DNA of 64,000 nt from Streptomyces sp. NBC_00377 (GTDB lineage: Bacteria > Actinomycetota > Actinomycetes > Streptomycetales > Streptomycetaceae), in contig NZ_CP107958.1 of assembly GCF_036075115.1 (NCBI RefSeq), positions 4,340,001 to 4,404,000 on the forward strand. The letters run 5' to 3'. Below are positions 1-7,530 of the stretch, one piece after another. Position 1 is the first letter of the stretch. Each line of letters begins with the position of its first letter. Made by a program: the position numbers and the translations under genes. The notes under the pieces were generated by a model. It did not search any database. It saw only the letters and a program-made list of their open reading frames with translations, and was not told the origin of the DNA.

Positions 1-2
1 TC

Positions 3-3000
3 GTCGGTGATGTCCCCGTCGCCTCCGTCGAGGAGCGGCAGGCCGAGCGGCCGGCGACCGAGACGCACGGCGTCCCCGGCGGTGTGTGCCCCTACCGTGG
101 GCTCGCCTCGTACCGCGAGCAGGACGCGCGGTGGTTCTTCGGCCGGGAGCGCAGTACGGACGCCCTCGTCGCCCAGCTGCGCGCGGCGGAACGAACGGGT
201 GGCCTGGTCATGCTGGTCGGCGCCTCGGGAGCGGGCAAGTCCTCCCTGCTCAGCGCGGGTCTCGTGCCCGCCCTCCAGAACGGTGGGCCGGCCGACCGGA
301 ACAGCGGCGGCCGGGCGGCGAGGACCGGCACCGACGGCGCCACGAGCCCCACGAAGGTCCTCCAGATCGTGCCGGGCGCCGATCCCCTGGCCGAGCTGAC
401 CAGCCGCATCCCCGAGCTCGCCCCCTTCACGGCGCGGGCGCCGGAGTCCGCCGCCGGGTCCCACGCCCACGCCTCCGCCACGGCCGGGGCGCCCGGCACC
501 CCTCGTTTCGCGCGTGCCGTCCGGGAGGCCGTGACCGCCTGGGCCCGGCGGGAGGCGGACCCCTCGCCCACCGGGCCCTCACCCACGGGCCCCTCACCCA
601 CCGTCCCCTCACTCGCGGGGCCCTCACCTGCGGGGCCCTCACCTGCGGGGCCCTCACCTGCGGGGCCCTCACCTGCGGGGCCCTCACCTGCGGGGCCCTC
701 ACCTGCGGGGCCCTCACCCGCCAGCGTCCCCTCCGCCCCTCCCGTCCGACCCCATGCCGCTCGCCCGGTCATCATCGTCGACCAGTTCGAGGAGGCGTTC
801 ACCCTCTGCGCCGACGAGGCGAACCGGCGTCTCTTCATCCAGCTCCTGCACGCGGCCTGCACCCCGGCGGGCCCCGGCGGAGACCCTGCTCGTGTCCCCG
901 GCGGCCCCACCACCCCCGGCCCCACCGGCACCGGAGCCACGGGACCCGGGACCGGCGCACCACCACCGGCCCCGCCCCCCGTCCTCGTCGTCCTGGGTGT
1001 CCGTGCCGACTTCTACGAGGAGTGCCTCGGTCACCCCGAGCTCTCCGACGCCCTCCAGCACCGGCACATGGTGCTGGGGCCGCTGACCACCCCTGAGCTG
1101 CGCGACGCGGTGACCGGGCCGGCCAGGGCGGTGGGGCTCGAGCTCGAACCGGGGCTGGCGGAGCTGATCATCCGCGAGGTGAGCGCCGACGGTCCGCAGG
1201 GAGCGCACGCGGGCGCGCTGCCCCTGCTCTCACACGCCCTGCTCGCCACCTGGCAGCGCCGGAAGGCGGGGCGGCTGACGCTGGCCGGCTACCACGCGGC
1301 GGGCGGTATCCAGGGCGCGGTGGCGGCGACCGCCGAGCAGGCCTGGTCCGGGCTGGACCCGGCGGCGCGCACGGCGGCCCGGCTGCTCCTGCTGCGGCTG
1401 GTCAGGCTCGGCGAGGACACCCAGGCCACCAGGCGGCGGGGCACCCGGCGCCAGCTCGCGCAGGAGTCGGCCGACCCCGGCAGGACCGAGGAGTCGCTCG
1501 AGGCGCTGGTACGCGCCCGGCTCGTGACCCTGGACGCGGATACCGTCGAGATCACCCACGAGGCGCTGCTGCACGCCTGGCCCCGGCTGCGCGGCTGGAT
1601 CGACGAGGACCGCAGCGACCATCTGCTGCGTCAGCGGCTGGAGGAGGACGGCCGGGCCTGGGAGGGCTCGAAGCGCGACGCGGCACTGCTCTACCGGGGC
1701 TCCCGGCTGGAGCAGGCCCACAGTTGGGCGAAGTCGGCCGGTGACACCTTCCTGACCCGCAGCGCGGTGGAGTTCCTGGCCGCGTCGGTCAGGCTGCGCA
1801 GGCGCATCGTGTGGATCGGCCGGGGCGCGGTGTCGGCGCTGGTGGTGCTGGCGATCCTCGCCGTCGGGGCGGCCGTGGTCGCCTGGCAGCAGCGCAACGA
1901 CGCCGTGTTCGAGCAGGTGGTCGCGGAGGCCGACCGCGTGCAGTACACGGATCCGTCGCTGTCCGCGCAGCTCGACCTGGTGGCGCACGACCTGCGGCCG
2001 GACGACGCGGGCACCGACAACCGCCTGATCTCGATCGTGAACGCACCGCTGGCCACGCCCCTGCTCGGCCACACCGGCGCCGTCTACCTCACCTCCTTCA
2101 GCCCGGACGGCAAGGTCCTGGCCACCGCCAGCTACGACCGGACCGTCCGGCTGTGGGACGTCAGCGACCGGTCCCGGCCCGAGCCCCTGGGCAAGCCGCT
2201 CACCGGCCACACGAGCTGGGTGAGCAGCGCGGTGTTCAGCCCGGACGGCCGCACCCTCGCCAGCGCGGGCGACGACGGCACCGTCCGGCTGTGGGACGTC
2301 CGGGATCCCGCCCGCCCGCGCCCGCTCGGAACGCCCCTCCCCGGCCGCGCCGGCACGATCTACCTGCTCGCCTTCAGCCCCGACGGGCGGACGCTGGCCT
2401 CCGCGGGCGAGGACGGCACCGTGCGCCTGTGGGACATGGGTGCCGCTTCCGCGGGAGCCGAGCCGGGCGCGGGGGAGGAGCCGGGCCGGCCGACGCCGCT
2501 CGCCGTGCTGTCCGGCCACACCGCCGCCGTGCGCTCGGTGGCGTTCAGCCCGGACGGCCGGACCCTCGCGGCGGGCGGCGACGACAACACGATCCGGCTG
2601 TGGGACACGGCCGACCCGCGCCGGCCGAAGCGGCTCGACACGGTCCTGACGGGCCACACCGACACCGTGCACACGCTGGCCTTCAGTCCCGACGGCGACA
2701 CCCTCGCCAGCGGCAGCGCGGACGACACGATCCGGCTGTGGAACATGACCGGCCCCGGCCGGGCGGCCCAGCTCGGCGCCCCGCTCAACGGGCACACGGG
2801 GCCCGTGTGGTCGGTGGCCTTCAACCCCTCCGGAACCATGCTCGCCGCCGGCAGCGCGGACAGTACGGCCACCCTGTGGAACGTCAGCGACCCGGCGTAC
2901 CCCTCGCAGGTCGGCGAGCCGCTCGCGGGGGGCAGCGGGGAGATGTACGCCCTCGGCTTCAGCCCCGACGGCCGTACCCTCGCCACCGGCAACGGCGACA

Positions 3001-4070
3001 GCAAGGTCCGTCTCTGGTCGGTCCCGACGTCGGACATGATCGGCCGCAGCGGCTCCTTCCGGCCGGACGGGCGGGTGCTCGCCACGGCCGCCCGCGACGG
3101 CAGGGTCCGGCTGTGGAACGTGGCGGATCCCGGCCGGCCGGTGACGCTGGGCGCGCCCTTCATGCCCGACGACGGCAGCGAGCGCACCCTCGCGTTCTCA
3201 CCCGACGGCCGTACGCTCGCCGTGCTGACGGCCAACCGGGCGGTGTACCTGTGGGACGTCACCGACCCGGCGCGGCCCGTCTCCGCGGGACCGCCCGTCG
3301 CCCTGCACACCCGGTTCCTGGGTCCCGACGCGCTGGCCTTCGCCCCGGACGGACGCACGCTGGCGACCGCCTACGACGACCGCACGATCCAGCTGTGGGA
3401 CGTGAGCGATCCCGCCCGCGTGACCGCGCTCGGCGCCCCGCTCACCGGCCACAGGGGCTTCGTCAACGCCCTGGTGTTCAGCCCCGACGGACGCACTCTC
3501 GCCAGCGGCGGCGCGGACCACACCGTGCGGCTCTGGGACGTGAGCGACCCCCTGCACTCCACCGCGCTCGGCACCCCGCTCACCGGGCACACCGGCCCCG
3601 TCAACGCGCTCGGCTACAGCCCGGACGGCCGCACACTGGCCAGCGGCAGCGACGACGACGCCGTACGGCTCTGGAACGTGACCGACCCGGCGAAGGCCTC
3701 CCCGCGGGGCGCGCCCCTCACCGGCCACACCGAGGCGGTCGTGTCGCTGACCTTCAGCCAGGACGGCGACACCCTCGCCAGCGGCGGCAACGACAACACG
3801 ATCCGGCTGTGGAACGTGACCGACCCGGCCGGGGCCTCCCCCATCGGGCAGTCGATGAGCCCCAACGCCAAGACCGGAAACTTCCTCTCCTTCAGCCGCA
3901 ACAGCCACATGCTCGGCGTCTCCAGCGGCGCCGACACCGTACGGCTGTGGAATCTGGACGTCGACGAGGCGATCACCCGGATCTGCGCGACCACCCGGGG
4001 CGTGCTGACGGCCGACAAGTGGCACGAGTACCTGCCCCGGCTCCCCTACGAACCTCCGTGCGAAGAATGA
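3..4070 (+). CDS. nSTAND1-type NTPase with WD40 repeats, 5' end outside the window
   Basis: The reading frame is open to the left edge, so the true start lies outside the window; a GTG at 84 is only an internal candidate. Counting from that GTG, the entry motif CPYRGLASYREQD leads into a P-loop (GASGAGKS, residues 47-54), a Walker B-like VIIVDQFEEAF near 230, and one membrane segment near 576-602. About 14 WD40 repeats (typical ending RLWDV) follow to the end. A Pro/Ser-rich (GPSPA)n linker splits the NTPase domain near residue 155-210. The family acts as a signal-dependent ATPase switch with a WD40 protein-binding propeller outside or beside the membrane. Missing upstream parts are often a helix-turn-helix or protease domain. 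The ligand and function are unknown. Confidence 0.88.
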   Translation, partial: VGDVPVASVEERQAERPATETHGVPGGVCPYRGLASYREQDARWFFGRERSTDALVAQLRAAERTGGLVMLVGASGAGKSSLLSAGLVPALQNGGPADRNSGGRAARTGTDGATSPTKVLQIVPGADPLAELTSRIPELAPFTARAPESAAGSHAHASATAGAPGTPRFARAVREAVTAWARREADPSPTGPSPTGPSPTVPSLAGPSPAGPSPAGPSPAGPSPAGPSPAGPSPAGPSPASVPSAPPVRPHAARPVIIVDQFEEAFTLCADEANRRLFIQLLHAACTPAGPGGDPARVPGGPTTPGPTGTGATGPGTGAPPPAPPPVLVVLGVRADFYEECLGHPELSDALQHRHMVLGPLTTPELRDAVTGPARAVGLELEPGLAELIIREVSADGPQGAHAGALPLLSHALLATWQRRKAGRLTLAGYHAAGGIQGAVAATAEQAWSGLDPAARTAARLLLLRLVRLGEDTQATRRRGTRRQLAQESADPGRTEESLEALVRARLVTLDADTVEITHEALLHAWPRLRGWIDEDRSDHLLRQRLEEDGRAWEGSKRDAALLYRGSRLEQAHSWAKSAGDTFLTRSAVEFLAASVRLRRRIVWIGRGAVSALVVLAILAVGAAVVAWQQRNDAVFEQVVAEADRVQYTDPSLSAQLDLVAHDLRPDDAGTDNRLISIVNAPLATPLLGHTGAVYLTSFSPDGKVLATASYDRTVRLWDVSDRSRPEPLGKPLTGHTSWVSSAVFSPDGRTLASAGDDGTVRLWDVRDPARPRPLGTPLPGRAGTIYLLAFSPDGRTLASAGEDGTVRLWDMGAASAGAEPGAGEEPGRPTPLAVLSGHTAAVRSVAFSPDGRTLAAGGDDNTIRLWDTADPRRPKRLDTVLTGHTDTVHTLAFSPDGDTLASGSADDTIRLWNMTGPGRAAQLGAPLNGHTGPVWSVAFNPSGTMLAAGSADSTATLWNVSDPAYPSQVGEPLAGGSGEMYALGFSPDGRTLATGNGDSKVRLWSVPTSDMIGRSGSFRPDGRVLATAARDGRVRLWNVADPGRPVTLGAPFMPDDGSERTLAFSPDGRTLAVLTANRAVYLWDVTDPARPVSAGPPVALHTRFLGPDALAFAPDGRTLATAYDDRTIQLWDVSDPARVTALGAPLTGHRGFVNALVFSPDGRTLASGGADHTVRLWDVSDPLHSTALGTPLTGHTGPVNALGYSPDGRTLASGSDDDAVRLWNVTDPAKASPRGAPLTGHTEAVVSLTFSQDGDTLASGGNDNTIRLWNVTDPAGASPIGQSMSPNAKTGNFLSFSRNSHMLGVSSGADTVRLWNLDVDEAITRICATTRGVLTADKWHEYLPRLPYEPPCEE
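561..725 (+). repeat. 15-bp tandem repeat coding for (GPSPA)n
   Basis: The unit ccctcacctgcgggg occurs six times without change (621-710) and is flanked by about four degenerate copies. It is in frame and encodes a Gly-Pro-Ser-Pro-Ala linker inside the nSTAND/WD40 protein. Copy number probably varies between strains by slippage; that is an inference. Confidence 0.9.
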
Positions 4071-4384
4071 ACGCGACCCGGGCGCGAGAGTGATCCCGAT
4101 CACAACCGCAAGGCAGCTGAGAAGTCGACGCCCGCCGACCCGACAGCCTTGTTAGCCTTGGCCATAGCCCGGTCGCTGGTGCATCCCCCGTCGCCAGCGA
4201 CCGGGCCTTTTCCTGCCCGGTCACGTCTCGGGTGAGTCCTGCGCGGCGGCGCGGCCGCTCCGCACCACCCGTCCGCCGGGCCTCGACCCGGCACCGGGTG
4301 ATCCAGGAGGACGGCACGCAGGAGCCGTCCGCCCCGACACACACAAACCGACCGCCGCCCGGGCGCGACCGCCCTCGGGCGCGG
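4071..4384. other. Intergenic region between convergent genes
   Basis: This 314-bp stretch separates the WD40 protein (+) from the gene on the minus strand ending at 4385. It holds one strong terminator hairpin at 4167-4206. I see no convincing gene or promoter in the remainder. Confidence 0.6.
4167..4212 (+). terminator. Rho-independent terminator after the WD40 protein
   Basis: A perfect 13-bp stem (gcccggtcgctgg at 4167-4179 paired with ccagcgaccgggc at 4194-4206) encloses a 14-nt loop and is followed by cttttcc. It lies about 100 bp after the WD40 gene stop and reads in the same direction. Confidence 0.85.
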
Positions 4385-4936
4385 TCACTCCACCGGCCCG
4401 CCGGCCAGGGTCATCCAGTGGGCGACCCTGCGCAGGGTGGCCTCGTCCACCTGGTCGACCAGGGTCCGCACGGCCGTCACGTCGTCCGGCGCGAGGTCGT
4501 ACAGGCCGGCCTTGCCCAGGCCCGCCATCAGGACCTGGTGCCGGCGGTCCTGCATGCGCTCCGCGTGCCTGGCGTGGCCGGGCCGCGTGACGCTGTCGGC
4601 CGACGCCCCGGGCGCGGCCACCGACGTGGACCCGCCCGGAGATGCGCCCGGGGACCCGCCCACGGATGCGCCCCACGTGGTCGCCTGGGACGGGTCGAAG
4701 CGCTGCCATCCGCCGCCCCCCGGCCCCCACAGGGCGACCGTCGCCTCGTCCCCCCGGGCACGCCGGACCTGCGTCATCTCACCGATCGCGTACAACACGG
4801 GTGTGCGGTCGGGGGATTCGGCGGCCGCGCGCCAGGACGCCGAGGCGCGGTCGTAGAACATCGCCACCCAGCGCGGGTCCCCCGGCGGCTGCGGACTCTC
4901 CGCGGGACGGGTCGGACGGTCCGGATCGGTCTCCAT
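4385..4936 (-). CDS. Conserved hypothetical protein
   Basis: A 183-residue protein of unknown function. The start is the ATG at 4936 because an aaggggcg ribosome site precedes it; an upstream in-frame ATG at 5038 lacks one. The N-terminal half contains WVAMFYDRASASWRAAA and MTQVRRARGDEATVALWGPG. A Gly/Ser/Pro-rich spacer follows, and the helical C-terminal part includes DLAPDDVTAVRTLVDQV. No signal peptide or membrane segment is apparent. A perfect 23-bp palindrome lies 40 bp upstream, so transcription may be controlled by a TetR-type repressor (inference). No family is recognised. Confidence 0.75.
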   Translation of the reverse strand: METDPDRPTRPAESPQPPGDPRWVAMFYDRASASWRAAAESPDRTPVLYAIGEMTQVRRARGDEATVALWGPGGGGWQRFDPSQATTWGASVGGSPGASPGGSTSVAAPGASADSVTRPGHARHAERMQDRRHQVLMAGLGKAGLYDLAPDDVTAVRTLVDQVDEATLRRVAHWMTLAGGPVE

Positions 4937-4976
4937 GGCAGCTCGCCCCTTCCGTATCGGCACGGCAGGGGCGACC

Positions 4977-4999
4977 ATAGCTGACGGACCGTCAGCTAT
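4977..4999. promoter_or_regulatory. Perfect 23-bp palindrome, TetR-type operator candidate
   Basis: The arms atagctgacgg (4977-4987) and ccgtcagctat (4989-4999) are exact inverted copies around one central base. The core TGACGG-N-CCGTCA is the kind of site bound by many TetR-family repressors. It sits between two minus-strand genes, 40 bp ahead of the start at 4936. No TetR gene is present in the window. Confidence 0.6.
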
Positions 5000-5060
5000 C
5001 CAGACGGGCGGCGGGGACGGTAGGCCCCGGCGCGTCACCCTCCCCCGCGGCGGCCGGAGT

Positions 5061-5468
5061 TCAGATTCCGCCGGCGCTCTCGCGGGTGAGTGCCGCCTCC
5101 CGGTGCTCGTTGCAGCGCGGGAAGGCGGTGGCGTGCGCGCCCGGGTGTCGCTGGTGGGCCTGGAGGGCGGCGCTCACCAGGGTCATCAGCAGGTCGATGT
5201 CCGTCTCGCACTCCAGACGGACGGTCACCCAGGCCGAGCCGGGCAGCAGCCGGATGGCGGTGGAGTGTCTGAGGTCCCTCTCGAACCGGCGGATCGCCGC
5301 GGCGGTGAGGTGCAGATCGACACTGCGGTCGGAGTGGAAGTGCACGATCTCGACCCCGCCCGAGCGCACCGCCCGGCCGGTGCCGCAGCTGGGCCGGACC
5401 TCCGTGAGGTCCGGCCAGGTCGCCAGTCGTGTCAGGGCACGCGAGGCCGCCGTCATGGTCCCCATCAT
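5061..5468 (-). CDS. Luciferase-domain (DUF5519-like) protein
   Basis: A 135-residue small cytoplasmic protein. The segments GGVEIVHFHSDRSVDLHLT, RLLPGSAWVTVRLE and ETDIDLLMTLVSAALQAHQ fit the small 'luciferase domain' (DUF5519-like) proteins common in Streptomyces. Despite that name, no light-emitting activity is implied and the role is unknown. Three close in-frame ATG codons (5468, 5465, 5456) make the exact start uncertain. It lies upstream of, and in the same direction as, the hypothetical gene at 4385-4936, with the palindrome in between. Confidence 0.7.
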   Translation of the reverse strand: MMGTMTAASRALTRLATWPDLTEVRPSCGTGRAVRSGGVEIVHFHSDRSVDLHLTAAAIRRFERDLRHSTAIRLLPGSAWVTVRLECETDIDLLMTLVSAALQAHQRHPGAHATAFPRCNEHREAALTRESAGGI

Positions 5469-5581
5469 GAGGCGCTCACCGCCCGGCCACCAGGGGTTGA
5501 GGAAGCCGTAACCGGGCCTTGACAGGGAAAGTCCGGGCGCGGGAAGGGTTTCCGGGACCGAACGTCAGCGGAGGGGAACCC

Positions 5582-6346
5582 TCAGTTGTTCCACGACTCG
5601 TCGTAGGGGTCCCGGGGTACCGGGGTCGGCTCGGCGGCGGTGACCTCGATGAAGGGGATCGGGCCGCCGTTGACCGGGTCGTGGACGGTGCGGGGGATGT
5701 AGGTGCCGGTGACGGACAGCCAGGCGTCCGGCTGGAGAACCGGGGGGATGTGCCCGGTCAGACCGACCTTGACCGGCTGGGCGTCGGCGGCGCAGCAGTT
5801 GAGGGCCATCCGGACCAGGTAGGGCGTGCCGTCCTGGTCCAGGGCCACGAAGCCGGTCAGGCGGATCTCGCGGCCGGTGAGGGTGCGGCCGTGGTCGTAG
5901 ACCGCGCGGCCCGCGTAGTCGACGACGCTCAGGGCGAGCGGGTCCGCGGCCGGGAGGGCAGGGTAGGCGAGGGGCTCCTGGAGGGCCGTTCCCGTGCGGG
6001 TCGCGCTGTACGAGCCGAGGGCCGGCGGGGCGACCAGGATCAGCGCCAGCAGCGGGAGGATCAGGAGCCAGGAGACCCGGGGTTCGGGGTGCACGTGGCC
6101 CTGCTCACGGCCCCGGCCGTCCTGCCGGTCCTGATCGTGCTCGTGCTCCTCTTCCCGCCGCCCCCGGGCCCTTCGGCGCTCGTACCACGCCGTCGCCAGG
6201 GCCGTGACGATCAGGATCGCGCCGGACGCCAGCAGCAGGGGGCGCAGGCCCGCCTTGACGTAGCGGAGGTAGAGGTCGGTGGTGCCGGCGTGCAGGAGGG
6301 CGGCGCCGAGGAGGAAGAGGACGGCCGCCTGGGACTGTCGGTTCAC
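5582..6346 (-). CDS. TIGR03943/YcgQ-type membrane protein
   Basis: A 254-residue protein starting at GTG 6346, whose first bases overlap the TGA of the upstream permease (GTGA), implying coupled translation. Two N-terminal membrane helices (residues about 6-50) are followed by a charged RGRREEEHEHDQDRQDGRG spacer and a third helix near 90-110. A C-terminal extracytoplasmic domain contains LTGFVALDQDGTPYLVRMALNCCAADAQPV. This is the layout of the DUF1980/YcgQ family, almost always encoded next to a YcgR-like permease. The paired cysteines in LNCCAAD suggest metal or redox chemistry (inference). The substrate is unknown. Confidence 0.85.
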   Translation of the reverse strand: MNRQSQAAVLFLLGAALLHAGTTDLYLRYVKAGLRPLLLASGAILIVTALATAWYERRRARGRREEEHEHDQDRQDGRGREQGHVHPEPRVSWLLILPLLALILVAPPALGSYSATRTGTALQEPLAYPALPAADPLALSVVDYAGRAVYDHGRTLTGREIRLTGFVALDQDGTPYLVRMALNCCAADAQPVKVGLTGHIPPVLQPDAWLSVTGTYIPRTVHDPVNGGPIPFIEVTAAEPTPVPRDPYDESWNN

Positions 6347-7383
6347 AGGAGCACCCACCCCGTCAGGACCGCCGACGCGATCGCCAGCACGAACGTCGCC
6401 GGGGCGAAGCGCAGGGCGAAGCCCCGGCCGAAGGTGCCCGCCTGCATCGCGAACAGCTTGAGGTCGATCATCGGGCCGACCACCAGGAAGGCGAGCCGGG
6501 CCGTGAGGGAGAACTGGGTCAGGGAAGCGGCGACGAACGCGTCCGCCTCCGAGCAGATGGAGAGGATCACCGCGAGGACGGCCAGCGTCAGGACGGCGAC
6601 CGCCGGGTTCTCCGCCGCCGTGCGCAGCCAGCTCGCCGGGGCGACGGACTTCAGGGTCGCCGCCGCCATCGCGCCCAGGACCAGGAAGCCGCCCGCGTGC
6701 ATCACGTCGTGCCGGACCGAGTCCCAGAAGGCCGCCCCCCTGGTCTCCCCCTCGTGCGGGGCGTGGGCCGGCAGGCGCAGCCAGTCCGTGCGGCCCAGCC
6801 GCTGCCACAGCCAGCCCATCACGCAGGCGACGAGCAGACTGGCGACGAAACGGGCCAGCACCATCTCGGGGTTGCGGGGGAAGGCAACGGCGGTCGCCGT
6901 CAGCACGATCGGGTTGATCGCCGGTGCGGAGAGCAGGAAGGCGAGGGCCGCGGCCGGGGTCACGCCCCGCCGGACCAGGGCGCCGGCCACGGGGACCGAC
7001 GCGCACTCGCAGCCGGGCAGCAGCGCACCCGCGACCCCGGCGACCGGGACGGCGAGTCCGGGACGGGACGGCAGGGCGCGGGCGAAGAAGGAGGGCGGTA
7101 CGTAGACCGCGATCGCCGCCGACAGCAGCACCCCCAGCACCAGGAACGGCAGGGCCTGCACCACCACCGCCACGAACACCGTCGTCCAGCTCTGCATCAC
7201 CGGGGCGGACAGCGCGCGGCGGATCGGGCTCTGCAACAGCACCAGCAGGAGCAGCAGCATGGTCAGGACGAGCGGGGAGGTGAGCCGCCCGGACCCGTCG
7301 GACGGCTCGGGCGGCGCGGGCGGCGTCCGCGGACGGTCCGGGCGCGCGCCCTCCTCCCGCGGGGCCGCTCTGGTGATGGCCAC
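6343..7383 (-). CDS. DUF318/YcgR-family permease
   Basis: A 346-residue integral membrane protein. The start chosen is the GTG at 7383, preceded by a strong ggaggt ribosome site nine bases upstream; an ATG at 7434 is possible. After a charged N-terminus, about eight membrane helices follow. The family signature ALLPGCECASVPVAGALVRR contains two cysteines (PGCEC) typical of these permeases, and the second half repeats the fold with LSICSEADAFVAAS. It overlaps the start of the TIGR03943 partner by four bases. The pair probably forms a transporter or metal-handling complex. The substrate is not established. Confidence 0.85.
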   Translation of the reverse strand: MAITRAAPREEGARPDRPRTPPAPPEPSDGSGRLTSPLVLTMLLLLLVLLQSPIRRALSAPVMQSWTTVFVAVVVQALPFLVLGVLLSAAIAVYVPPSFFARALPSRPGLAVPVAGVAGALLPGCECASVPVAGALVRRGVTPAAALAFLLSAPAINPIVLTATAVAFPRNPEMVLARFVASLLVACVMGWLWQRLGRTDWLRLPAHAPHEGETRGAAFWDSVRHDVMHAGGFLVLGAMAAATLKSVAPASWLRTAAENPAVAVLTLAVLAVILSICSEADAFVAASLTQFSLTARLAFLVVGPMIDLKLFAMQAGTFGRGFALRFAPATFVLAIASAVLTGWVLL

Positions 7384-7530
7384 GGGTCGCGCACCTCCGG
7401 CTTCCGTGTCGTCCCTGATGCCTGTTTCTCGCATTCCCTCCCCTTTCATACGGGGGTTCCCCACCGGGTGTTCACCCTTGTTCATCTCGTCCGTGGAACC
7501 TCCCGCCCCGGTGAGGCAGTCTTCTCCCTC

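Noticed and set aside
1230-2795. 521-codon open frame on the minus strand opposite the WD40 protein
   Set aside because: It is antisense to a clearly coding region with conserved WD40 repeats; the high GC content makes long shadow frames common and its product has no domain logic.
5518-5523. TTGACA box reading right ahead of the TIGR03943 gene end
   Set aside because: No plus-strand gene follows and no -10 box lies at the right distance.
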